Shown here piece after piece: positions 1-5,707 of a stretch of 6,036 nt of DNA (within the stretch, counting starts at the first letter, position 1; each line of letters begins with the position of its first letter). Below the pieces are notes generated by a model. It ran no database searches. It saw only the letters and a list, made by a program, of their open reading frames with translations, and was not told where the DNA came from. Source of the stretch: Coriobacteriaceae bacterium (GTDB lineage Bacteria > Actinomycetota > Coriobacteriia > Coriobacteriales > Eggerthellaceae); the NCBI GenBank assembly GCA_004555335.1, contig SFII01000137.1:1-6036 (forward strand), written 5' to 3'. The translations under genes and the position numbers were made by a program.

Positions 1-465
1 GTGCCCTTCCTGCGCCGCAACATCGGTTGCGTTTTCCAGGACTTCAAGCTCCTGCCGAATAAGACCGTGTTCGAGAACGTGGCCTTCGCGCTCGAGGTAA
101 TCGGGAAGTCGCGCCACGTTATCAAGACGCAGGTTCCCGAAGTACTTCGCCTGGTCGGCCTGCAGGACAAGCTCGATAAGTATCCCGATCAGCTTTCCGG
201 CGGCGAGCAGCAGCGCGTTTCCATCGCGCGAGCGATCGTGAACCGTCCCCCGCTTCTGGTATGCGACGAGCCCACCGGCAACCTCGACCCCCAGACCTCC
301 GCGGGCATCATGGACCTGCTTGTGCGAATCAACCGCTCCGGCACCACGGTCCTGGTTGCAACCCATGACCGCGAAGTGGTGAACAAGATGCGCCGTCGCG
401 TTATCGTGCTTGAAAAGGGCGTCGTGATCCGAGACCAGGATGGAGGTGTATACGGCGTTGAATAG
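1..465 (+). CDS. ftsE: FtsE, cell-division ABC ATPase (5' truncated by window edge)
   Basis: ATP-binding subunit of the FtsEX complex, which sits at the cytoplasmic face of the divisome and drives peptidoglycan hydrolysis through FtsX. The visible 154 residues contain the Q-loop (VFQDFKLLP, Gln13), the ABC signature LSGGEQQR (65-72), Walker B with the catalytic Glu (LLVCDEP, Asp89-Glu90), the D-loop (NLDP) and the H-loop ATHD (His122). The FQDFKLLP stretch is typical of FtsE rather than other ABC ATPases. The Walker A P-loop is missing: FtsE is usually about 225-230 residues, so roughly 75 N-terminal residues lie before base 1. The GTG at base 1 is therefore an internal Val codon, not a start. 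The TAG stop at 463-465 overlaps the beginning of ftsX, so the two are translationally linked. Identity is very secure. Confidence 0.96.
   Translation: MPFLRRNIGCVFQDFKLLPNKTVFENVAFALEVIGKSRHVIKTQVPEVLRLVGLQDKLDKYPDQLSGGEQQRVSIARAIVNRPPLLVCDEPTGNLDPQTSAGIMDLLVRINRSGTTVLVATHDREVVNKMRRRVIVLEKGVVIRDQDGGVYGVE
442..446 (+). promoter_or_regulatory. Shine-Dalgarno site that suggests a TTG start for ftsX
   Basis: GGAGG lies inside the end of ftsE. It is 11 bases upstream of TTG458 but downstream of the alternative in-frame ATG440, so it can only serve the TTG. The ATG440 has just AGG directly touching it, which is too close to work. The spacing to TTG458 is slightly long, so the start choice stays open. 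Confidence 0.5.
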
Positions 466-1372
466 CATCGTGTATTTCATCCGCGAGGCCTTCAAGGGCT
501 TCTTCCGCAACCGTGCCACCGCGCTCGGTTCCGTTATCACTATCTTCTTGTCGCTTCTGATCCTGGGTGTCTTCTCCGTGGGCGCCGTGGTGGTCGGCAA
601 TGTCGTCGATTCGGTCGAGAGCAAGGTTTCCATCACCGCGTACGTTGCAGACGATGCCAAGGAAAAGCAGATACAGAAGGTCGAAAGCTACATCGAGGGC
701 CTTGATGGTGTAGCGAGCGTTTCGTTCACCACCAAGGATCAGGCGCTTGAGAACTTCAAGAAGTCCATGACCAGCAACCCCGATATCGTCGAGCAGCTGG
801 ACGGTCAGAACCCGCTTCCCGCAAGCATCGACGTCGAGCTTTCCGAAGCCCAGGAAGTAACCGCGATTGCCGACAAGATTGCCCAGAACGAGGATTTCCA
901 GAAGATCTGCGACAACCCCGACGATCCGGCGGAATCTCTGAAGTACGGGCAGAAGACCGTCGATAAGCTCTTCGCGCTCACCAACTACGTGCGTTACATC
1001 GGCATCGCACTCATCGGCCTGCTGATGTTCATCGCCTTGATCTTCATCCTGAACAACATTCGCCTGTCCATCTTGGCGCGCCGCAAGGAAATCGCCATCA
1101 TGCGCCTGGTGGGTGCATCCAACGGATTCATCCGCGGACCCTTCTCCGTTGAAGGTATGCTCCATGCATTCGTAGGTGCCGTGCTCGCCATCGGATCGCT
1201 GCAGACGATGAGGATGCTCGCGCTGCCCAAGCTGCAGTCCGCGCTTCCTTGGCTGCCCATCAATGTCGACGGGTCGACTTATCTGCTCATTTACCTGCTT
1301 CTGCTGGTTGCGGGTTTGCTTCTGGGCCTTCTCGGCTCCGCATGGGCAATGGGCCGTTACCTGAAGATCTAA
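458..1372 (+). CDS. ftsX: FtsX, cell-division permease-like membrane protein
   Basis: Membrane partner of FtsE; its extracytoplasmic domain recruits and activates cell-wall hydrolases or their activators at the division site. From TTG458 it is 304 residues (ATG440 would give 310), normal for the family. It has a short basic N-terminus, TM1 at about 22-46, a large extracytoplasmic domain at about 48-178, TM2 at about 180-202, a cytoplasmic stretch with RRKEIAIMRLVGAS (208-221), TM3 at about 229-248 and TM4 at about 275-297. The RRKEI..MRLVGAS..FIRGPF..EG segment is the FtsX/MacB-type permease signature. TTG458 is preferred because GGAGG at 442-446 serves it, giving an 8-base overlap with ftsE; this start is less certain than the gene itself. 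No M23 hydrolase or EnvC-like activator gene follows directly; an S41 protein does. Confidence 0.93.
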   Translation: MNSIVYFIREAFKGFFRNRATALGSVITIFLSLLILGVFSVGAVVVGNVVDSVESKVSITAYVADDAKEKQIQKVESYIEGLDGVASVSFTTKDQALENFKKSMTSNPDIVEQLDGQNPLPASIDVELSEAQEVTAIADKIAQNEDFQKICDNPDDPAESLKYGQKTVDKLFALTNYVRYIGIALIGLLMFIALIFILNNIRLSILARRKEIAIMRLVGASNGFIRGPFSVEGMLHAFVGAVLAIGSLQTMRMLALPKLQSALPWLPINVDGSTYLLIYLLLLVAGLLLGLLGSAWAMGRYLKI

Positions 1373-1381
1373 CCGATGGTG

Positions 1382-1387
1382 TAGAAT
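1382..1387 (+). promoter_or_regulatory. Possible -10 box (TAGAAT) for the S41 gene, leaderless arrangement
   Basis: TAGAAT matches the TANNNT actinobacterial -10 pattern and stands 7 bases before the ATG at 1395. A start of transcription at the usual distance would fall on or next to the ATG, giving a leaderless mRNA. No convincing -35 is visible (TTACCT at 1357-1362, 19 bases away, is the nearest). AGGGG (1388-1392) lies only 2 bases from the ATG, too close for a good ribosome binding site. Readthrough from ftsX is equally possible. Confidence 0.4.
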
Positions 1388-1394
1388 AGGGGCT

Positions 1395-2675
1395 ATGAAA
1401 AAGCATCCTAGCGTTTACGCGCAGAAAAGAAAAAAGATCGAAAGCAGGCTGATCAGGTTGATGATCGGCCTGCTTTTCGTGTTCGCCGCCTTTATCGCGG
1501 GCTTTCTCGTCCGCGGCGATGAGGCCTTCTTGAACTACATGGGTTTCGAAACGGGATTGGCGGGGATGGACGCCAATCCCGGCTTGACCGTGTCGGGAAG
1601 CACCTACGATTCGCTTTCCGCGCGCATCGCGGAAGCGCAGGGAATCCTCGAGCAGCACAGCGTCGACGATTACGACTTGGAATCCACCACCGAAGAGGTG
1701 ATGGATGTTATCGCCGAAAACACCAACGATCCCTTCGTGTCCTATCTGAATGACGAGCAGTACGATGCCTACATCTCCGCAGCGCGGGAAACCTATAAGG
1801 GTATCGGCGTTCTGTTCTCCGAAAACCAGGGCGAGGCCTTTGCCATAGACGTATTCGCCGGATCCCAGGCAGAAGGCGAGGGCGTGCAGCCCGGGGATTT
1901 CGTTGTTGCCATTTCCGGGAATAAGGGGCCTAACGGAAGATGGTCCCAGGCCGATGTCCTGAAGGCGATCGAGACGGCAGGCGATGGGGTGCTCTACATT
2001 ACCTGGCGTCGCCCCGCTTCCATCGATGCAAGGGGCGGTGAGGAATTCTCCACCGAACTGAGGGTGTCCGACTACGCCGAGCCCAACGTCGAGACCGAAA
2101 TCAACGATGCCGGCGTCGGTTATATCAAGCTAGCGCAGATCAGTTCCAACTCTGCCGACTTGACAGCCGAAGCCATCAAGGAATTGGAAGAGCAGGGCGC
2201 CAAGGCCTTTGTTTTGGATATCAGGAACAACCCCGGCGGCTACCTGAGCCAGGCGCTCGATATCGGCACCCTTTTCGTCGAGAATGGCACGTTCGTGGAG
2301 GTTTCCACGAAGGATTCCACCTTCACGAAGGAGGTCGGGGGCAAGACCGCAACCGATGCGCCTTTGGTCGTCATCATCAATGGGCGGACGGCGGCAGCTG
2401 CCGAGGTGCTTGCCGGCGGCCTGAAGGACAACGACCGATGCATGCTCGTAGGTGAGACTACGATGGGCAAGGGTTCCGTTCAGTCGGTGTCGGGGTTCTC
2501 CTTTGGCGGGGGCATCAGGTATACCTCCGCCTATTACAAGACCCCGAAGGGTTACGCCATCAACGGGGTGGGGATTTCCCCTGATGCCGGCGTGGATGAG
2601 GGATCCTCGCATGATGGGGATGCCCAGAAGGAATTCGCCATGGAAATGGCCGGCTCTGCGATTGGACAGCAATAG
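1395..2675 (+). CDS. S41 (CtpA/CtpB-like) C-terminal processing peptidase homologue, catalytic Ser replaced by Ala
   Basis: Membrane-anchored S41-family protein of 426 residues, facing outside the cell. It has a basic N-terminus, one membrane segment at about 19-39 with no lipobox (a signal anchor), a helical pre-domain, a PDZ domain at about 131-224 (starting YKGIGV), and the S41 core from about 235 with LDIRNNPGGYLSQALDIGTLF and GETTMGKGSVQ. In B. subtilis CtpB the active site is Ser309-Lys334-Gln338. The same spacings (25 and 4) here give Ala334-Lys359-Gln363: the usual SASASE-type motif reads TAAAAE (332-337), with codon gca at 2394-2396. Lys and Gln are kept, but the nucleophile is absent. 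Family members normally trim protein C-termini in the envelope, often in cell-wall control; this one may bind substrates or partners without cutting. The ATG at 1395 begins a classic basic-then-hydrophobic anchor. The gene lies between ftsX and rnr. Confidence 0.93.
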   Translation: MKKHPSVYAQKRKKIESRLIRLMIGLLFVFAAFIAGFLVRGDEAFLNYMGFETGLAGMDANPGLTVSGSTYDSLSARIAEAQGILEQHSVDDYDLESTTEEVMDVIAENTNDPFVSYLNDEQYDAYISAARETYKGIGVLFSENQGEAFAIDVFAGSQAEGEGVQPGDFVVAISGNKGPNGRWSQADVLKAIETAGDGVLYITWRRPASIDARGGEEFSTELRVSDYAEPNVETEINDAGVGYIKLAQISSNSADLTAEAIKELEEQGAKAFVLDIRNNPGGYLSQALDIGTLFVENGTFVEVSTKDSTFTKEVGGKTATDAPLVVIINGRTAAAAEVLAGGLKDNDRCMLVGETTMGKGSVQSVSGFSFGGGIRYTSAYYKTPKGYAINGVGISPDAGVDEGSSHDGDAQKEFAMEMAGSAIGQQ

Positions 2676-2676
2676 C

Positions 2677-3900
2677 ATGGGCAGGCGAAAAAAGCCGACA
2701 CGCAAGAGCCCGCGCAGCAATCCGGTGGGAACCATCTCCATTACTGCTGCGGGATACGGTTTTGCCGAAACCGCCGAGGGCAGCTTTTTCATTCCCGCTT
2801 CGAAGATTGCAGGGGCTTTCGATGGCGATACCGTCGAGCTTGCCCCGATTCGCGATATACCCTCGAAACGGAAGGGCGAAAAGCCTTCGGGAACACGGGC
2901 GGACCGTCCTTCTGCGCGGGTTCTTCGCGTGCTCCATCGGGCACACGAGATAGTAATCGGCCGTTATGAGGTTGCCGAACCCTTCGGCGTGGTAGTGCCT
3001 CAAGACCATCGTATTCCCTACGATATCTTCACCATGCTTGCGGATAACCCGGACATCCCCGATGGCTCGCTGGTCCGCGTGCGCATGGTGCAATATCCTT
3101 CGCGAAACACCGCTGCAACGGGGGTGATCGAAGAGGTGCTGGGAGAATGCGACGATTCCCGCATGGATGTCGAGATTGCAATCGGCAGGGCCCGTTTGGA
3201 GACGTGTTTTTCCGAATCGGCTCTGGAAGAAGTGTCGCATGCCCGCGTCGATGCGAACGAGGCGCTTCTGCAGGGTTATGTCGACTTGAGGTCCAGGTTC
3301 GTCTTCACGATCGACCCCGAGGATGCCCGCGATTTCGACGATGCCATCTCGCTTCAGGAAAAACCGGACGGTTGTCTTCTTCTGGGCGTGCATATCGCCG
3401 ACGTGTCCCACTACGTGGAATGGGGCAGCTCGGTCGATTTGGACGCGCGCCGGCGTGCCACGAGCGTCTACCTGGTCGATCGCGTGATACCGATGCTTCC
3501 CGAGAAGCTCTCGGGGGATATCTGCTCGCTCGTTCCGGGAAAGCCGCGTCTTGCGATGACGCTCGACGCGCTGATCGCCCCCGATGGCCGCGTTATCAGC
3601 TCGGAGCTGTATCCCAGCGTGATCGAGTCTAAGGCGCGTTTGAGCTACGAAGGCGCCTTGTGCTATATGGAGGCATCCGGGCGTGGGGAAGGTTGGCAGG
3701 CTGCAAAGGATAGGGTCGCAAGGATTTTCGGGCATCGCGAAGCTTCGTGCGGATATGCGCCGCGAACGCGGGGGAATCGACTTCGATACCAAGGAGGCGA
3801 AGGTCCGCTTGGATGGGCAGGGTATTCCCATTGGGGTTGCCGTCCGCACGAAGAACGAGGCGACGTCGGCCATCGAAGAGGCGATGCTCCTTGCGAATGA
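2677..3900 (+). CDS. rnr: Ribonuclease R, N-terminal part of a frameshifted rnr
   Basis: RNase R is a cytoplasmic 3'-to-5' exoribonuclease that degrades structured RNA and acts in tmRNA-linked mRNA decay. This piece has a basic N-terminus, a first cold-shock/OB domain (about 15-85, with GYGF at 26-29 and FFIP at 37-40), a second (about 85-170), and the start of the RNB catalytic domain. The motif TIDPEDARDFDDAIS carries the four metal-binding aspartates D213, D219, D221 and D222, spaced as in E. coli RNase II. Homology runs to about residue 352; the last 55 residues, to the stop at 3900, are out of frame and look unlike RNase R. ATG2677 lies one base after the S41 stop with only a weak upstream GGA, implying coupled translation; the open frame extends further upstream into the S41 gene but without RNase R-like sequence. 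Joined to the downstream part it would make about 662 residues. There is no N-terminal helix-turn-helix of the E. coli type. Confidence 0.9.
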   Translation: MGRRKKPTRKSPRSNPVGTISITAAGYGFAETAEGSFFIPASKIAGAFDGDTVELAPIRDIPSKRKGEKPSGTRADRPSARVLRVLHRAHEIVIGRYEVAEPFGVVVPQDHRIPYDIFTMLADNPDIPDGSLVRVRMVQYPSRNTAATGVIEEVLGECDDSRMDVEIAIGRARLETCFSESALEEVSHARVDANEALLQGYVDLRSRFVFTIDPEDARDFDDAISLQEKPDGCLLLGVHIADVSHYVEWGSSVDLDARRRATSVYLVDRVIPMLPEKLSGDICSLVPGKPRLAMTLDALIAPDGRVISSELYPSVIESKARLSYEGALCYMEASGRGEGWQAAKDRVARIFGHREASCGYAPRTRGNRLRYQGGEGPLGWAGYSHWGCRPHEERGDVGHRRGDAPCE

Positions 3901-4666
3901 GTGCACGGCCCGCAAGCTATGCAACGAGGGTGTCCCGGGAATGTTCCGCGTGCATGCGGCGCCTTCTCCCGATTCCCTTGCCGCCATCCTTCCTATTATC
4001 AGGGAATTCGACTACTTGGATGACGTGGATTCCGAGGCGTTCATCGCAGGCGATAGCTTCGAGTTGCAGAAAGTGCTCGCCCGTTGCGGCGAGCGTACCG
4101 AAGGCCAGCTGGTGACGCAGCTGCTGTTGAGGGCGATGCAGCGCGCTCGATATTCGGAGCACTGCGACCCGCATTACGCCTTATCCAGCGAGGCGTATTG
4201 CCACTTCACCAGTCCCATCCGAAGATATCCCGACCTGGTGGTCCATCGCATGCTTAAGACCCGCATCTTCGGACGAAGCGGAACCTTCTCGCAGCAAGCC
4301 GACAGCATCGGCTGGCTTGCCGAGCATTCCTCCCAAATGGAGAGGATCGCCGAAAGGGTAGCTGCGGAAACCCAGGAGATCAAGCTCGTCGAATACATGC
4401 AGCGCTTCATCGGTATGACCATGAACGGACTCGTGTGCGGGATCGGTCCGAATGGATTGTACGTGCAATTGGACAACACGGCAGAGGGCCTGCTGCCCAT
4501 CAGGGAGCTTGGATCGGAGTATTTCTCCTTCGACCCCGAGCTGTATCTGCTTTTGGGGAGCGAAAGCGGGAAGTGCTACCGATTGGGGCAGAGGATACGC
4601 GTCGCCATCGCTGCAGCACCGCCGCATCAGCGGCGTTTGGAATTTCGCCTTGCCCCAAAGGGCTAA
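3683..4666 (+). CDS. rnr: Ribonuclease R, C-terminal part of a frameshifted rnr
   Basis: Continuation of RNase R in the +1 frame. Homology begins at about residue 18 (base 3734; IAKLRADMRRERGGIDFD) and includes EEAMLLANE, the RNB signature HFTSPIRRYPDL (174-185), and a C-terminal S1 RNA-binding domain (about 242-325, FIGMTMNGLVCGIGPNGLYVQL). It lacks the four catalytic aspartates, which are encoded upstream in the other frame, so alone it should be inactive. The open frame starts at GTG3683, and GGAGG at 3669-3673, 9 bases before it, could act as a ribosome binding site; this may be chance, because the same bases encode Met-Glu-Ala in the upstream frame. The protein stops just after the S1 domain, without the lysine-rich tail that in E. 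coli RNase R supports contact with tmRNA-SmpB. It is best read as the second half of one gene spanning 2677-4666. Confidence 0.88.
   Translation: MGKVGRLQRIGSQGFSGIAKLRADMRRERGGIDFDTKEAKVRLDGQGIPIGVAVRTKNEATSAIEEAMLLANECTARKLCNEGVPGMFRVHAAPSPDSLAAILPIIREFDYLDDVDSEAFIAGDSFELQKVLARCGERTEGQLVTQLLLRAMQRARYSEHCDPHYALSSEAYCHFTSPIRRYPDLVVHRMLKTRIFGRSGTFSQQADSIGWLAEHSSQMERIAERVAAETQEIKLVEYMQRFIGMTMNGLVCGIGPNGLYVQLDNTAEGLLPIRELGSEYFSFDPELYLLLGSESGKCYRLGQRIRVAIAAAPPHQRRLEFRLAPKG
3724..3732 (+). other. rnr: Frameshift site within rnr (apparent +1 insertion)
   Basis: Upstream of here frame 1 reads a good RNase R sequence (AAKDRVARIF); downstream the +1 frame does (GIAKLRADMRRERGG). The switch falls in ATTTTCGGG, which holds runs of four T and three G. 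Removing one base from either run restores a continuous reading of about 662 residues (VARIFGIAKLRAD or VARISGIAKLRAD). There is no stop codon in the upstream frame at the switch and no prfB-like slippery site, so a mutation or a homopolymer sequencing error is favoured over programmed frameshifting. Confidence 0.85.
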
Positions 4667-4684
4667 TGCCGGGCGGGGTAGCCG

Positions 4685-4690
4685 TATAAT
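4685..4690 (+). promoter_or_regulatory. Probable -10 box of the smpB promoter
   Basis: A perfect TATAAT lies 18 bases after the rnr stop, in the 90-base gap before smpB. It would place transcription start near 4697 and give a leader of about 60 bases. No good -35 is found 16-18 bases upstream. The box sits in a 5-base-arm inverted repeat (CGTAT at 4683-4687, ATACG at 4689-4693), which could be chance. Confidence 0.55.
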
Positions 4691-4737
4691 ACGTGATTCG
4701 AAAGCAAGCGAGTGTCCGGGTTGCGCTTTTTGGGCGG

Positions 4738-4751
4738 CCCTAAGGATAGGG
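4738..4751 (+). promoter_or_regulatory. Small hairpin around the smpB ribosome binding site
   Basis: CCCTA (4738-4742) and TAGGG (4747-4751) are perfectly complementary around the loop AGGA (4743-4746). The loop is part of the Shine-Dalgarno sequence AAGGA (4742-4746), 10 bases before ATG4757, while the 3' arm overlaps a second SD-like AGGGG (4748-4752). It could present or restrict ribosome binding; function is inferred only. Confidence 0.4.
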
Positions 4752-4756
4752 GAATC

Positions 4757-5227
4757 ATGGCTAAGAAGGAAGAAAAGCTCATCGCCCGCAACAAGCGGGC
4801 CCTGCATGAATACGAAGTGATATCGAAGCTTGAGGCGGGTATCGTGCTGACCGGTACCGAGGTCTGCTCCCTGCGCGAGAATAACTGCCAGCTGACCGAT
4901 TGCTTCGCTTTGGTCCGTAAGGGGGAGGTGTGGTTGATGGGGCTTCATATCGCTCCCTACAGCCACGGGAATATCGCCAATCCGGACCCGAATAGGAACA
5001 GGAAGCTCCTTCTGCACAAGAAGGAGATCAGGCATCTGCTCGAGCAGACCAGGGAAAAGGGCATGGCCCTGGTGCCTTTGAAGATGTATTTCGCGAAGAA
5101 CAACCTGGTCAAAGTGGAGCTTGCGGTCTGCCGCGGCAAGAAGCTCTACGACAAGCGCGCGGATATGGCCAAGCGCGATGCGAAGCGCGAGATGGAGCGC
5201 GCCATCAAGGAAAGGAACCGTTACTGA
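4757..5227 (+). CDS. smpB: SmpB, tmRNA-binding protein of trans-translation
   Basis: SmpB binds the tRNA-like part of tmRNA and brings it to ribosomes stalled on truncated mRNA, so that the nascent chain is tagged and the ribosome freed. The 156-residue protein has the family's usual length and landmarks: an N-terminal basic segment with RNKRALHEYEV (11-21), GTEVCSLR (33-40), the AP..HGN region (66-72), DPNRNRKLLLHKKEI (77-91), VPLKMYF (106-112), and the C-terminal YDKR (131-134) followed by a lysine/arginine-rich tail that enters the empty mRNA channel. MAKKEEK is a typical SmpB start and AAGGA stands 10 bases upstream; the in-frame GTG at 4712 would add an atypical leader and is rejected. 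Adjacency to rnr fits a shared role in nonstop-mRNA decay. The stop overlaps the next gene's ATG by one base. Confidence 0.97.
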   Translation: MAKKEEKLIARNKRALHEYEVISKLEAGIVLTGTEVCSLRENNCQLTDCFALVRKGEVWLMGLHIAPYSHGNIANPDPNRNRKLLLHKKEIRHLLEQTREKGMALVPLKMYFAKNNLVKVELAVCRGKKLYDKRADMAKRDAKREMERAIKERNRY

Positions 5228-5592
5228 TGGAAGATGGGTTGAACGATTCCCAAGATCGCCCCGATGGCGCATGCGTCGCAGAACCTGCCAGCGGAGCGGA
5301 CGTGATTTCGCCTTCGGAAGCGCTGGGTGCGGCTGTTGCCGATAGCGATGCGTCCGCCGATGACGGCGAATGGGAGTACGTTTACGAAGACGAATTGGAG
5401 GAAGGGGATATCTGGGAATACCTTGACGAGGACGAGCAGGATGCCAATCCCCTTTCCTATAGGAATATGCAGCATACGACCGACGATCTGAACTCCATCT
5501 ACCATGAGGGTGTGGCGGTTGCCCGGGAGATCAAGGGCGCCGTGGACGACATCAAGGGGCTTTTCGATCTGAAGGGCCTGTTCAAGCTCTGA
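5227..5592 (+). CDS. Small, strongly acidic protein of unknown function, coupled to smpB
   Basis: I do not recognise this 121-residue protein. It contains 33 Asp/Glu against 7 Lys/Arg. The first half is probably disordered and rich in Asp, Ala and Ser. The middle holds a tandem pair, WEYVYEDE (49-56) and WEYLDEDE (63-70), 14 residues apart. The C-terminal third (about 85-121) looks like an amphipathic helix ending in two KGLF units (KGLFDL at 110, KGLFKL at 116). There is no signal peptide, membrane segment or metal motif; Cys16 is the only cysteine. Its ATG overlaps the smpB stop (TGATG), and AAAGG at 5211-5215 is a possible ribosome binding site, so translation is probably coupled to SmpB. 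Gene reality rests on this coupling, the strand-consistent operon position and the non-random composition. A role tied to ribosome rescue would be guesswork. Confidence 0.75.
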   Translation: MEDGLNDSQDRPDGACVAEPASGADVISPSEALGAAVADSDASADDGEWEYVYEDELEEGDIWEYLDEDEQDANPLSYRNMQHTTDDLNSIYHEGVAVAREIKGAVDDIKGLFDLKGLFKL

Positions 5593-5594
5593 TT

Positions 5595-5617
5595 CAGGGG
5601 GTTTGCCCCCGGCCCTG
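5595..5617 (+). terminator. GC-rich hairpin after the smpB operon, without a T tract
   Basis: GGGGG (5597-5601) and CCCCC (5606-5610) pair around the loop TTTG, and CAGGG (5595-5599) could alternatively pair with CCCTG (5613-5617). It begins 3 bases after the stop of the acidic-protein gene, where a terminator or 3'-end stabiliser is expected, but no T run follows. It may stop transcription weakly or need Rho. Confidence 0.35.
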
Positions 5618-5647
5618 GGCTTGCTCCGATGCATCTGCCCTGGACGC

Positions 5648-5679
5648 AAAAACCCCCGCCTCGAAGGGAAGCGGGGGTT
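5648..5679 (-). terminator. Rho-independent terminator of rpmB
   Basis: AACCCCCGC (5651-5659) and GCGGGGGTT (5671-5679) form a perfect 9-bp stem with an 11-base loop. On the - strand the stem runs into five T (complement of AAAAA at 5648-5652), the classic intrinsic terminator layout, 28 bases beyond the rpmB stop. On the + strand no T tract follows, so it serves rpmB rather than the smpB operon. Confidence 0.88.
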
Positions 5680-5707
5680 GAAGAAGCGCTTGGGATGTAC
5701 CGAAGAG

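Noticed and set aside
401..1165. 254-codon open frame on the - strand opposite ftsX
   Set aside because: It is antisense to a clear FtsX and its residue pattern reflects the complement of membrane-segment codons.
2452..2676. Upstream extension of rnr into the S41 gene
   Set aside because: The extra 75 codons overlap conserved S41 sequence in another frame and have no RNase R resemblance; ATG2677 gives a typical N-terminus.
3724..3735. Programmed +1 frameshift in rnr
   Set aside because: No stop or slippery codon pair of the prfB type is present, and the upstream frame stays open for 55 more codons, unlike known recoding sites.
2560..3987. 475-codon open frame on the - strand across rnr
   Set aside because: It lies opposite strongly conserved RNase R coding sequence; the translation shows no recognisable domain and GC-rich codon use commonly leaves the complementary frame open.
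4690..4735. tmRNA (ssrA) gene or attenuator between rnr and smpB
   Set aside because: The gap is far too short for tmRNA, and the imperfect AAAGC/GCTTT pairing before the T run is too weak to call a terminator.
4712..4756. GTG start for smpB 15 codons upstream
   Set aside because: The added residues are not SmpB-like, and ATG4757 has both a typical MAKKEEK start and a placed SD.
4181..5272. 363-codon open frame on the - strand across the end of rnr and smpB
   Set aside because: It crosses two secure + strand genes and the gap between them and shows no domain; treated as a shadow.
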